Origin: Neoechinorhynchus agilis
Taxonomy: Eukaryota; Acanthocephala
Direction: 5' to 3'
DNA: 64,000 nt
NCBI GenBank assembly: GCA_051530055.1
Contig: CM121341.1
Location: forward strand, 19,282,001 to 19,346,000
The position numbers were made by a program, and so were the translations under genes. The notes below the pieces were generated by a model. The model made no database searches, was not told the DNA's origin, and saw nothing but the letters and a program-made list of their open reading frames with translations. Position 1 is the first letter of the stretch. Each line of letters opens with the position of its first letter. This document shows positions 34,542-45,300 of this stretch, one piece after another.

Positions 34542-35480
34542 CTACAAACTTTGAAGAGCTGTTGCGGTGGCGTCGATTTGTAAAAGTTTGGGACACAACA
34601 ACATAAGTTTTTTTCTGTACATTCTATCTTGCTTTTGTAGAGGATTGTCCTCGAGACGGACGTCAATGAGAGATTGAAGACGTGATAAAATGTCAATTGA
34701 GTCCCATGAACTAAGTTTATTTCCTCCAAGCCAGAGATCGTTTAAATTCTGTAAATGTTCAATACCATGAACGAATGTAAGGCGGTTGGAAGTCAGGTCG
34801 AGAATTTCCAGCCGATTGCAATTTTGCAGTCCATCGATTGCATCGATTCCGTTCTCTGCTAAGTACAACTCCCGCAGCTCGGCTAAGCAATCGAGACCTT
34901 CGATTTTCGATAATCGGTTACTGGTTAGACTAAGAAGTTGAAGCGTGGGACCCACGACGCTCAAATTATCTATCCGTTTTATGGAATTATTGCCGAGATG
35001 AAGTGTCACAAGACATTTAAGCTTATCCAGGTTTTTTATTTCTTTAATTCGATTATCACCAAGTTCAAGAAGGCTCAACTTTTCAAGCCTGTCGAGTCTG
35101 TCGATTTCAGTAATACCGTTATGAATTAGGAAAAGACTTTCCAATTTAACAAGTGAATCCAAACCTTCTATGATTCGGATTCGATTAAAGCTTAAATCTA
35201 AAAATACCAAATTCCGTAGTTCGCTCAAATTCTTGATTTCCGTAATCTGGTTCCCGTACAAATCGAGGCGTTTCAGTGTATCGCAGAGTGCCCCGAGGTT
35301 CTTAATTTCTTTAATCTGATTATTCCGAAGATTTAGTTCAACCACGTTTTGGCTACAATCAACTTGTGCAATTTCTCGCAAGCGGGCGTGAGAAAGATCC
35401 GCTCGAACTCCTTCTGCTTCTGGCACATAAATATCACTTTCTTCAAGGTATTCGTCCGCTGAACTGGGCGAATCGCTCAT
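34542..35480 (-). CDS. PPP1R7: Protein phosphatase 1 regulatory subunit 7 (SDS22), leucine-rich repeat
   Basis: Start chosen at the ATG of MSDSPSSADEYLEE (35480), giving 312 aa. About eleven 22-residue SDS22-type leucine-rich repeats follow, of the form L..L.L..N.I..I.NL, for example LKRLDLYGNQITEIKNLSEL. The LRR cap ends LQKQDRMYRKKLMLLCPKLL then QIDAT, as in human PPP1R7. SDS22 binds PP1 catalytic subunit during its biogenesis and localisation. The acidic N-terminus is short, as usual. The same frame stays open for 112 more codons upstream (to 35816), which are not part of known SDS22 proteins. Confidence 0.93.
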   Translation of the reverse strand: MSDSPSSADEYLEESDIYVPEAEGVRADLSHARLREIAQVDCSQNVVELNLRNNQIKEIKNLGALCDTLKRLDLYGNQITEIKNLSELRNLVFLDLSFNRIRIIEGLDSLVKLESLFLIHNGITEIDRLDRLEKLSLLELGDNRIKEIKNLDKLKCLVTLHLGNNSIKRIDNLSVVGPTLQLLSLTSNRLSKIEGLDCLAELRELYLAENGIDAIDGLQNCNRLEILDLTSNRLTFVHGIEHLQNLNDLWLGGNKLSSWDSIDILSRLQSLIDVRLEDNPLQKQDRMYRKKLMLLCPKLLQIDATATALQSL

Positions 35481-35940
35481 ATTCTCATGCTTCGTCATTA
35501 ACCCGCACAAGTGTTTAAATCCGGCATTACCTTCTTCCGTGATTATAGCGCGCAATTCCGACTGATTCATAATGACAATTTGAAACGAGCCTGTGGCTAC
35601 GACTTCTTTCGGATGCTTGACGTGCAACAGAAGGAAAACAGAAGGAAGTTTGTGTTGGTGAATAGTAAGGAGGTGCATCACATATTCGATCATCGCAGAA
35701 GGGAAGAGAGACTTGATCTTTAGTACGCATCGTCGCCAAAAGCCGAGAACACTTTCGAATGGTAGTTCTTCAATCGCCATCTTTTGGGTGAAGCACATAA
35801 TTGAACCGATCACCATACTTCACGGAGAAGTTTTAAAGCCCTTACCTCATCGATCGAATGACTTTACAAGTGCAGTGGTCCCCATGGCACATTCGGCTTG
35901 CGAAATAATGAAGAGTGCTTGCTCTACATTGTGTTGAACG
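35481..35940 (-). other. Unrecognised coding-like segment fused in frame upstream of SDS22
   Basis: Minus strand 35816-35481 is open and in frame with SDS22, with plausible protein such as PFESVLGFWRRCVLKIKSLF and MNQSELRAIITEEGNAGFKH. A further possible exon at about 35938-35846 (VEQALFIISQAECAMGTTAL) ends at a GATGAG/GTAAGG donor. It could be the 3' part of another gene, an alternative first exon, or an upstream member of a shared transcript. I do not recognise the family. Confidence 0.35.
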
Positions 35941-36300
35941 CTTAATCAGAACGTCCAGGAACGGAATATCTCCTTTGTCATTCTCGTTGATGTCTTAAGC
36001 GAGTCGTTGCTCTGATTAAATTCAATGAGAATGAACACATTATCCACACTCATACCGCCACCATCGATTTGCATCCTTATGCTTTACCAAGAACGTCGAT
36101 TATCAATCACGCACGTAGATGTGAGTTGAGGTCTCAGATCATGGGAAGAGTCCATGGCTACTCCATCTGCTTGATCGTAGAATATCCATTCAAATTCAAA
36201 TGCGGTCATCCTTGTGCACCGTTGGTTTATGGAATACTACAACACCTAGATCTAAACGTGGTTTGCTGCAATGTTTAGCTAGTAAATCAGCCGATAATTC
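35939..36300 (-). mobile_element. Penelope-like element remnant 1 (RT fragment)
   Basis: Minus-strand fragments in several frames: FYDQADGVAMDSS (the family QxDGVAMGSPLAP block) and NENDKGDIPFLDVLIKR (the E.DG.+PFLDVLI block). The catalytic YVDD region between them is riddled with stops. Dead fragment, upstream of the SDS22 gene. Confidence 0.72.
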
Positions 36301-36770
36301 AATCGTTTTATCCCGTGGGGCATTGATGAAGAGGGCGTAAGTTTCCTAATAACATTCACAAACGTGGGTCCATCCTTAACGTACGAAACAGAGTTTGGTA
36401 AAAACGATCTAAATAAAACATTGATAATTTTGAATAGGCTATGATTAAAACACATTTAGCTGTTTATAGTGAGATGGTACCGAAGGATGGGGTTGTGAAT
36501 TTTCAGAAAGAGATACAGGAAAGCAGCCGCGGCCGATGACCATCTCGTCGTATTGTAATATTCTTTACTTATTAGATACCGGTTCAACAAGTTCTTAAGG
36601 AAACTGTTATATCACAACTCCTAGAAAATTAGATGGCTGATGGGGCGAGGCTTCCTCACGAAATATTTCGAACCAATAAAATATGTTTTATTCGGGGGAG
36701 GGATTGTGATCACCACAATTCCATTCAAGAGAATACATTTATTTTTTCTTATCAAGTAAAATGTGTTCAA
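36301..36770 (+). repeat. Degenerate LINE (RTE-like) 3' remnant
   Basis: The stretch at about 36628-36670 (AGATGGCTGATGGGGCGAGG, encoding MADGARLPHEIF) matches about 45250-45290 downstream of the RTE-like RT (MTDEARLPAEIF). The rest is AT-rich with no clear signal. It ends at the 3' flank of the glutamate-cysteine ligase gene. Confidence 0.5.
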
Positions 36771-39723
36771 TCAAGCAGAATATTCGTGAATTATCAATCT
36801 TAGAACATCTGATTGCGAATCATCCGATAATTTGAAGGCCTCTTGAATTTTGATTAACATATCGTATGTAATTCGATCGGTGACAACGGAGTCTTTTTTG
36901 TATTCCGGATGTCGCGAAATATAATTTCGGATCCATCGAGCATTTGTCATTAATTTTCCTTAATCAAGAATATAATAGAAAATATTTCAGGGAGAAACGA
37001 ACCGGAAGCACGGCATGAAATAAAATGGAGATAGCAACCTAATTTGCAACAAGTTTCTGGGTCAACGTCAATTGTATCCACATAATTTCTGATAAGTGGG
37101 ATCAATCCTTCAAAATTGTCCTAAGAAAACGGGTACAGCTGACGCAGAATAATTCATACGTACACATCCATTTATGATTTCATCGATCGTGAGTTCATGT
37201 ACTGAGCAATAATCGATTCCCGGTGTTTCTTCGTCGTCGTTGCCTTATACAACAACAATACTAACTTCGTTTTTTCTTATGAAAAACTAAACCTCTTTGT
37301 ATGTTTGTGTTGCAATAAAAAGTTTCTTTGATAACAGCATCTCTTTTTTGAGCTCTTCGCATATTTTCTTTAACCTCGAAGACAATAATTTGTAAATTTT
37401 GATAAACCAAAATTTTTGGTCGAACCATTGATACCGGGATTATAAAGCGAGTTCTGTAGGATAAAATAACCCTTGTTATAAGCAGAATAAATGTGACTAA
37501 AGCAGCATTCTCGAATTCAGTAAATTGCAGCTATGAGAATCTTGGTTAATGTGCTAATGCTTCAACTGAAAATACCTCGGGTGTTCTAAATTCAACCCGC
37601 CATCCAATGTTCGATCCAGGTGGTGGAATTTTGAATCGCATATTATTCCAGTTTGTCGATTGGATAGTCTTCAAGGTTACTGCTAATATTCACTTGTTGC
37701 TTCTTTACAGAGAAAAAATACCTCAAAATGGAAAGTATCGTTTGGACGATAATCGAGAATATCTTTGAATACAACGAGGGGTTGCCTAACGAATAGATGA
37801 GCAACGTGATCTGCTAACAAATGATCGATATCTAAAATAGCTCGCAAATCTTGCTACTTGAACGCAAAATCTTACTAGCATCGATTAATTCTTTATGATA
37901 CTGCTCGTTTTTAACCAAATCAATGTCATTATAAATAGCGCCGTATCGTGAAATATAAGAATCAAGTGTGCTGTAACGAGACGTATTTATCCTGTAATTA
38001 GGTCCTTCGTGATCAACCTATGGTAAAATTGGTTTTTATCTAACAAATATGCGTACATTTATACCTGTTCGTCCGACTTACTTCTTTCATACGCATTCCT
38101 ATCATCTACTGAGGATGCTATTACTTCCCATCGGCAATCAATATCGCTCAAGTATCCCTTCCATACTGGTGAAGCTGCACTTAGCGCTAACTGCGACAAT
38201 CGAAACTTTAGAAATAATTCGGTTAACTGACTAAAATGGGTGTTAGTGGACATAAGTGATCGTAAAGCATTCTAGCTTCTTCAGCGTTTGATGCCTGAAA
38301 GGTCACTTGAAGACAACAACATCCCATTCCAAAACCCATTGCGTCCATATAAATGTGATTCGGAACAGCCCGTTTGGTTTCATCCGGAAATTTATCAACT
38401 GCAGGGTCAATGAATGGATTAGGGGTGTTTGTATCCATAAATACTAAAAAGTAGAGAATAAGCGCAGGTGCTAAGTAAGCAAGCTAAATTATTGACCTGG
38501 AACGTTGATACAAACTTTCTCCCCACGTCTTGCCTTTATGTTTCTAGCTAATGTCAGGAACCGTGGATGGCCTTGAGTCGCGGCCTCGTTAGGAAAAAAT
38601 AGGGAAAGAGCTGCGTTGCCCTTTGAATCTATACCAATAGATGGATCATAAGACGGGGTCGTGAAATTCGGACATCCCAATCTAAATATGAAAGCAGGAC
38701 ATAAAAACATGAACAATTCAATCTTTAAACAGTGAATAAACAAAAGAGAGATTATTTATAGTAATTTTTTATTTTTATGTGTGACCAGCCGAGTATATAT
38801 TCCTTTTTAAGTGTTGTGAACATGCCTTTCATGGCTGTGCGCTCAAGGAAAATTATCAGCCGTAAAAGGGATGCTCACAACACTTAAAAAGTATTTTTTA
38901 TACAAACACTTTTATAAGTGAATTCATATTACGGTCTAAAAATTCTGGAGGTGTTTATCTGTAACCGGCGCAAGACATGTAGCTCGGAAATACCGAAAAG
39001 AGTTTATTAAAATGTAAGTGAGTTTAATCGACTAATAGTATAAAGTTTGTAAACAGCAACAAGGCTTCGTGCGCTTCAATATCGATCGCGAGCGCGCGAG
39101 GTACAAAAGCGGACAAACCTGGGGAAGCAAGTCATCATCAGAACCACCTCGTCAGGAGCAAGTTGTGATTGGAGTTGTCTTCGTCTAAACTTAGAGGCTC
39201 AATGCGAATTATGAAACTTACATTGTCGACTTCAACCTTTTCTTCATGTTGCACTCTACAATTCCTATATCGCCAATGGTATGTTTATATGGCTTTCCAG
39301 GAGTTGCCTCGATCATGTATTCGGCAAACTCATGAACCCAATGGGTTGAACAATCGTCGTTTCTAAACTTACAAGCAAACAGTGTTTTTGTTTGAAAAGA
39401 CTAACTGATTCAAATCTCTTTCTTTAGTAAACTTTTTTAAATACTCGGTTGCAACCAATGCCAATTGTACCTTTTTGTTCGTGTGGTCGAACTTGGCTAC
39501 CATGTATTCGATCTTTGAAATAGAAAAACACAGTTTTATAAAAACACGAACTGAGAAAAGCGAATAAAGTTACCTCGTCTCCCCATCGCAAAAATTCTCC
39601 TCTCTTTTCCTTTAGATTATTGTAGGCCTCAATAAATTGTCGCAACCCAAAATCATTTAATCTTTTTAAATGCTGTTGGGCCTCCGACCAATCGAGCGGC
39701 TCCCCGATTTCCAACAAACCCAT
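36771..39723 (-). CDS. GCLC: Glutamate-cysteine ligase catalytic subunit
   Basis: Rate-limiting ATP-dependent first step of glutathione synthesis in the cytosol. Fifteen exons close one frame of 631 aa (human 637): complement of 36771-36958, 37003-37120, 37164-37243, 37293-37374, 37435-37530, 37576-37668, 37722-37831, 37876-38017, 38065-38190, 38232-38443, 38497-38681, 39119-39184, 39222-39362, 39406-39512, 39574-39723. Every join uses GT-AG in matching phase. Family blocks: [12 protein letters not shown] start, WGDE (substrate-site acidic residues), [79 protein letters not shown] and the [20 protein letters not shown] tail. Introns are 36-60 nt except intron 4 (437 nt). No regulatory subunit gene is nearby. 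Confidence 0.95.
38801..38893. repeat. Inverted repeat inside GCLC intron 4
   Basis: Left arm TTTTTAAGTGTTGTGAACAT (about 38804-38823) and right arm ATGCTCACAACACTTAAAAA (about 38871-38890) are near-perfect reverse complements, enclosing about 48 nt. The parent intron is roughly ten times longer than the others in this gene, so this is probably a small foldback insertion. Confidence 0.6.
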
Positions 39724-40690
39724 TAGTCTGAAATGAGTTACGACTGAGAACACGTCTTAGGGAGCAACGCTAAGACAACTTAGTCTTAAAGTTTGCTCAT
39801 GTACTCCTTTTATTCTGCATAATGCCCTGCACGAAAGAAGTTTATGATCCATATATCAATTATCCGCCCTTCAATGAAACTTATCGTCTGACTTTGATAC
39901 CAACTTTCTATCTAGGAAAAAGTTGAATCGAAATTTTATATGGAAAAACGTTAAGAGCTAATTTGGCACAGAAAATGCGACTCCAAAGACGAAACGGGTT
40001 GGGTTTTTCTAAAAGGTCCACAAATTCACCCAAACTATGAGCGGTAATTTTAACTGGACCTCCGCTCTTTTTTCTCAGCCGCTCAATCCTCCAAATGCGA
40101 ATTGATTCAGAGGAAAGAACGAAAACCAACAACTAACAATTAACCAACCAAAATCAAATAAATCTCCTACAAACAATAACCACCAATTCCCACCCTAACG
40201 GACATCCCCTGACGGGATATTAACATACAAACGGGCATTTCCCAACCGGATACTCCCGAACGAACCCGCAATCCTCTGCAAAATAAACAACGGCTTTCTT
40301 TAGACAAATCGGAACTCGATTACTCACGAGGACCCAGAGGTACATGGTTTCTCTGTTTGTATCAATTAAATGTGTTATTATTAAATACGAACGTCCACTA
40401 AAAAGCGAAATAAGACATTATTTCTTTTTAATGTCATATATCATTGTTGGTTGTTTTGGAGAACTACAATTGATTATTTGTTAAATTCAATATTTCGATC
40501 CCCTATCTTGGATCTTCTCCAGAATCTAAAATACACACATTCAGGGATTATCAAGTTATATCCGGTGGAACTCTCATCCTCACTCTGAAGTCTGGCTTAT
40601 TGTCTTCAAAAGTATTGTACCTGCTGATGTAAAGCGTCTCTACAACAATTCGTTCAAATCGTTTATCGTTACGTACGGGTGTGGCAGCAC
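39724..40690. other. Intergenic upstream of GCLC
   Basis: A 74-codon minus-strand frame at 40132-39908 (GGPVKITAHSLGEFVDLLEK) reads plausibly but matches nothing I know and has no clear splice partners. Nothing else recognised. Confidence 0.4.
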
Positions 40691-41635
40691 CATTAAAATC
40701 AATTGTGGCCGATGTTTTTTGTGTGAGCCACCACTGCTGAACTCATATCCGTATTACGAGCAATTAAAGATTTGTGTTCATTCATCCGCCTTTTAAAATT
40801 GTTGGTTTGTCCCACGTAAACCTGTTCGCACCAAGAACACTGGATTTTGTAAACCGAGGCGGATGTCTGCTGATCTTTCTTGGGGCAAATCAGCCCATGT
40901 AGATTACGCCTCCTCTTGGTGTAAACGTCAACTCGTTTTGAATCGCATCCAGATTTCATCATACGCTCCATCGCGTGATACGAGCGATCGTCAGGAAATG
41001 GTAGCTTAATAAACACACTTTCCTTTATCGACTTCGACTCACTTTGGGATGCATACCACACATTCCGAACACACTCTTCAAGAACCTGGAGCGGATAGCC
41101 ATATCGACCTGACAGATATTTTAGGAAATCAATCTCCTCGTTGACCAACTTGTCATTGCTGCAGTGTGTGAGAGCGCAGAGGATGAGCGATATGATCCTG
41201 GTCTGATGTCCATTGCACAAGGCCCACTGTTATACCTCTCTTTCGATATACGCTGGTCATGTAGTGACAATTGTATGATCGATCAATTTTTACATTGAGA
41301 AAAGGAAATATTCCTTGATTTTCGTCCTCAATCGTCCACTGAATATTCCTGTCTTTTCCGTTTAACTCGAACTTAAGACGATCTATATTAGTCTTCGAAG
41401 GGTCAATTAACAGGGCAAGTACAGGCGCTAACGGGCTACCCATCGCCACTCCGTCTATCTGGTCGTAGTCGATGCCATTAAATTGGAAGTTGCAGAATCT
41501 GGTACAAAAATGCAATGATTTTCGCCAGTCGCTTATGGTTAACGAAGTAGTTTTTTTAGCATCCTTGTATTTGTGAATGTTGGTAAAGATTTTATCGAGA
41601 TGTGAGCTAGTGATATAGGAAGATCATTGAAATTA
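40691..41635 (-). mobile_element. Penelope-like element 2: RT fragment plus GIY-YIG endonuclease
   Basis: Minus strand: FNGIDYDQIDGVAMGSPLAP (RT palm entry), then QWTIEDENQGIFPFLNVKI, then the linker ending in YKIQCSWCEQVYVGQTNNF and KRRMNEH, the GIY-YIG nuclease signature of Penelope-like elements (shown as YVG here). The segment between SPLAPVLA and SKTNIDRLKF is missing; that is where the catalytic YVDD should be. There is a frame change at about 41150-41220. The RT N-terminus is truncated at about 41635, where a LINE endonuclease fragment begins. Confidence 0.82.
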
Positions 41636-42140
41636 CCAAAAATGATTAGATGTTCCAGACCAAGGGAGTGAAGATTTGCTATCATTGCATCAATCTCTTG
41701 TGATGGCATTTGTAGATTGGCTGAGGGAGGACGATAGATACCGATAATGGTTAAATTTCGGCTGCCTGAGCGAAGTTTGAGAGGAAGCGTTATGTATATG
41801 TACTCTAAGTATTATGATTGGTAATTAGTTGAAGGGGAGCGGAAGTAATGAAGGTCGGACCGAATGAAAACGGAGACCACCTCCTGCTCGTTCCTCTCTG
41901 TAAGAGTGGAAGACGTGTAGCCAGGGATTAAGGCGATGTCGGAATTAGAGCAGTGCAGCCATGTTTCCACAATGACCAGAATGTCTGCGTTGGTGGTAGG
42001 AGTATCTTCACCACAATTCTAACTTTATCATCCCGAAGGATGTTTTCTATCATTAAATCAGTAATGCCTAAAATGCAGAAATCTCTCCTCTCTATATATC
42101 GAATACTTTGCGTTTCTAAAAATCAGGTGAGCGTCGACTG
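41636..42140 (-). mobile_element. LINE fragment: APE-type endonuclease
   Basis: Minus strand encodes VTETWLHCSNSDIALIPGYT (the ETWL catalytic region of AP-like endonucleases), then LTIIGIYRPPSANLQM and LEHLIIFGNFN (normally GDFN). Stops and frame changes make it a fossil. It joins the Penelope-like fragment directly, with no intervening sequence. Confidence 0.75.
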
Positions 42141-42675
42141 ACTTTAATGTTATTCAGCACTTTAAAATGATTACCGATCTTTTCAAATTTTTTGATATGT
42201 TTCTCCACTCAAATGAACTTATTTTTACGTGGTGCATAAGTTCCATTCGCAAAGCACTGATAACGATGGTATCGTGTGCACTTATCCCCTTAAGACGCTA
42301 TTTGCTTACATTTTCATTAGACATTGGGGTACATTAGAGATGTCGCGCATCAAGGAATTATCAGTTTAAAAATTTAAGCGTGAATTAATCTTGACGCGGC
42401 AATTCGCTCCTAGCATCCATATCGTTGTTTTGCGTCGATTAATAAGATATGCGAATTGCTGTAAGGTAGACGCCTAGCTGAAGAGCTTTTCTGCATATGC
42501 AGTCGCTAACTACCAAAAAGGCGTATCTCAGACGTAATTTCGTACTACAAAGAGATTGCAAGTTCCAAGTTCAGTTTCCTTTTTGAACTCAACGGTAGTA
42601 TATTTAGAGCCACATCGTAGTTCCGTCTTCATTTTTAGTGTTTCAAAAGAGACAACACTTTATTTTTTTTAGACG
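42141..42675. other. Intergenic, VKORC1 upstream region
   Basis: AT-rich with no open frame of note. Nothing recognised. Confidence 0.5.
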
Positions 42676-43229
42676 ATGATCAGCAACATCGAACTAAAGT
42701 GTGTCGCATCCTTATTAGGACTTCTTCTGTCCGTATATGCTTATTATTTAAAATTAAAGTTGAAAAAACAACCGGATTATGTTGCACTGTGTGACATAAA
42801 GACGGGGATTGGTTGCACTGGCGTTCTTAAAAGTAGGTCAGTTCATTTTTGTTAAAGCTCGATATTTCACATCTTGTATAGATACGGGCAAGGCTTTGGC
42901 ATAGCTGAAAAACTGTTTGGTAAGGAGTCACCATTGAACATTCCCAACAGCATTCTTGGAATCATATTTTATTCATTTCAATTCTTCACATGTATAAAAG
43001 CACAATATAACCGCCTTACTTAAAAACCTTTTTAGGCTACGCACAAGCACCAGTATTGCTCTCGGTTGCTTACTACTCCTCCATTCTTAGTATCGTATTC
43101 ACTGTGTACTTGGCATACATTCTATTTTTTGTTCTCAAAGAAATCTGCCTAATTTGTATTCCCACTTATGTTCTCAATATCGTCATCTTTCTGACCAACT
43201 ACAAGTTACTCGCAAATAAATATGATTAG
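42676..43229 (+). CDS. VKORC1: Vitamin K epoxide reductase complex subunit 1
   Basis: Four-helix ER membrane oxidoreductase that regenerates reduced vitamin K for gamma-carboxylation. Join 42676-42836, 42882-42991, 43036-43229, 154 aa (human VKORC1 163). Both introns are about 45 nt with GT-AG and closing phases. Lumenal loop cysteines are present in ALCDIKTGIGCTGVL; RYGQGFG and the NSILGIIFY block follow. The active-site CxxC is in KEICLICIPTYVLN within the last helix. Hydrophobic helices lie at about residues 8-28, 80-95, 100-120 and 125-145. It is intact despite flanking transposon debris. Confidence 0.95.
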
Positions 43230-43649
43230 AATCTTAAGAGAAAAGGGAAGCAGTGGTGTAAACAGAACCGGGTTACTATTCATACCAGCAACCCATCGCC
43301 ATGAATGAAACCTCACATTACGCAAAACCAGTGTGGCAGATTGGAATTAAAATTACAAAACAAAAATATCTCGCTAAGAGATCATTTTGTCGAGTTGAGG
43401 CCAATACTGCCGTCCACTTGTTCGCCATGATCAGAACCTTATTCTAACCAAAAAAAACACCATGCGCACTCACCAATACAATGTCAATGCTCACAATCAA
43501 TAATCATGCGTTGCGCCGTCGCCACAAATACCAACTCAGTTAGACAGGAAAACTAATAGCGGTAATTTGATTCAAAACCTTTTCAATGAAGTTTAAATTT
43601 GCACAAAAATCTGGATGTAAAAGAAAAAACAAAGGAGAATAGCAACCAT
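43230..43649. other. Intergenic
   Basis: AT-rich 3' flank of VKORC1; AATAAATATGATTAG closes the gene. Nothing recognised. Confidence 0.5.
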
Positions 43650-43905
43650 TTATCGGTTGTCGACAATTACCCATCGTTTGTCTTTATTGTCCAGTCCTGA
43701 GATTTTGCGGGATATCCAATCTTGTGAGTCCTCGTTAAGTTGTATAAGTTTTCCAGTTGATGATGCCGCATCAAATTCTTCATTTCGGGTACGATACTGT
43801 CTAGTGGTTTTAAAATAATTTTTATTCTGGCAATGAAGTAACAGCTAAACGCTTTTCTTTGTTCAGGAGGTCTGCCTCTTCCAAAGAAAACAAATGTTCC
43901 TCTGA
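43650..43905 (-). other. Coding-like exon fragment of unknown identity
   Basis: Minus strand from a possible acceptor at about 43845 reads HCQNKNYFKTTRQYRTRNEE and ends KDKRWVIVDNR-stop (43650). The stretch upstream (IIRGTFVFFGRGRPPEQRKA) is open in a different frame. Either an intron or a frame break separates the two. No family recognised; it may be the 3' end of a small gene or transposon debris. Confidence 0.3.
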
Positions 43906-43939
43906 TGATTGTCTTTTTTTTATTTTGTAGAAGTTAGTC

Positions 43940-44166
43940 ATAATCTAAGGAGTAACGATATAAGTTCTCATCATTTTGTCCCCTTCGCAGTGGAAACCTT
44001 AGGAGCTTTCGGACGTGCGGCGAGGAGTTTTGTTTTCGAACTGGGGCATCGCCTGATCAACTCGACCAATGACAGGAGGGCTCGTTCGTTCCTAGTGCAG
44101 AACATATCCTTGGCTATCCAGCGAGGAAACGCAGCGAGCGTCTTGGGGACGGTGAAGTACGATTGA
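43940..44166 (+). mobile_element. 3' fragment of the RT element family seen at 1-1690
   Basis: Encodes FVPFAVETLGAFGRAARSFV, then RRARSFLVQNISLAIQRGNA and ASVLGTV, the conserved C-terminus of the same invertebrate RT family. No RT domain is attached upstream, so it is a 5'-truncated remnant, in the opposite orientation to the first copy. Confidence 0.65.
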
Positions 44167-44199
44167 GAATAATAAAAGTTGTTGTTTAATCAAAAAAAA

Positions 44200-45300
44200 G
44201 TTTTTAGTTTAAAAAAGAAGCCTGGGGAAGCGACGGTTCATGCTAGGAAGCGTCTCTTCCACGCATTCCTCGAGCACAAGACCAGGGAAAAACTACATCG
44301 TGGCGAGAAAAATTGCGAAGAAAGCGATATCAAAGGCTAACAGGGCAATTGACTGTGCCTAGGTAAGTGCGAAACTAGAAGCGAGGTACTGACTTGTGAA
44401 ACAGCGACACCTTCAGAACCTAGACATCGAGAAATTCTACTGCATAAAAGACGCGAGCGGATAAATGATTACTGATTGCCAGGAAGTACTCAGAAGATAG
44501 CGAGAATACTATAAAATCGCGTCGACCGAAGGGTTCCCCACCCTCGAATCCCTTGCCTCCCTGAAACCCTCGGTCCTGCTGCAATTATCGCCCAGTGAGA
44601 CTATTGCCACACACGCTAAAATTATTGGAGCGAATTATCGACGGCCGAATTCGTGAAATCGTTAGGCCGGATTCGTAAAGGGGTGTTGAACGATCGATGC
44701 AATTCATATTGCGCGTCCATTAATGGAAAAATACCGAGAGAAAAACAGGCATCTCCATACTGCCTTTTTGGATCTGGAGAAAGCTTTTGACCGTGTCCCC
44801 CCGTGAGCTCATTTGGTACGCACTCCGTAAACCCCTAATCCCGGAAAGTTTAATCAAGTGCGTCCAAATTCTTTACCAGGAGGATCCAAATAGGAGGGTG
44901 AAATGTGCAGCTGGAATATGGAAACCATTCGAATCCACCAAGGAAGTGCCATTTTCCCACTTCTAGTTATGGACTCGATAACCCGCGATATTCAACGCCC
45001 CGTGCCATGCACGCTACTATATGCAAATGACATCCTCCTTGCATCGAACGATAGAACGAAATTAACAAAGTTGGCACAAGAATGGAGTGATAGACTTGCG
45101 CGGCAGCATGGGCTACGGGTGAACTTGGACAAAACAGAATACTCTTGACAAACGATGAAAACGATCTGGCTACTATTTCCGCCTTGAACTTTGGGAATAG
45201 CAATCCCCGCGCACCCGAGCCATATACTAAATAACATGCAAAACCTTTTTAGATGACTGATGAGGCGAGGTTACCTGCTGAAATATTTCAAATCAATCGA
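44200..45300 (+). mobile_element. Degenerate RTE-like LINE (reverse transcriptase)
   Basis: Plus-strand blocks in changing frames: an NYRP-like start followed by TLKLLERIIDGRIREIVRP, HTAFLDLEKAFDRVP (RT motif with catalytic D), ELIWYALRKPLIPESLIKCV, then PCTLLYANDILLASNDRTKL. The catalytic YADD has become YAND. It ends with the tail block MTDEARLPAEIF that is also found at about 36630. Many stops; inactive. Confidence 0.78.
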
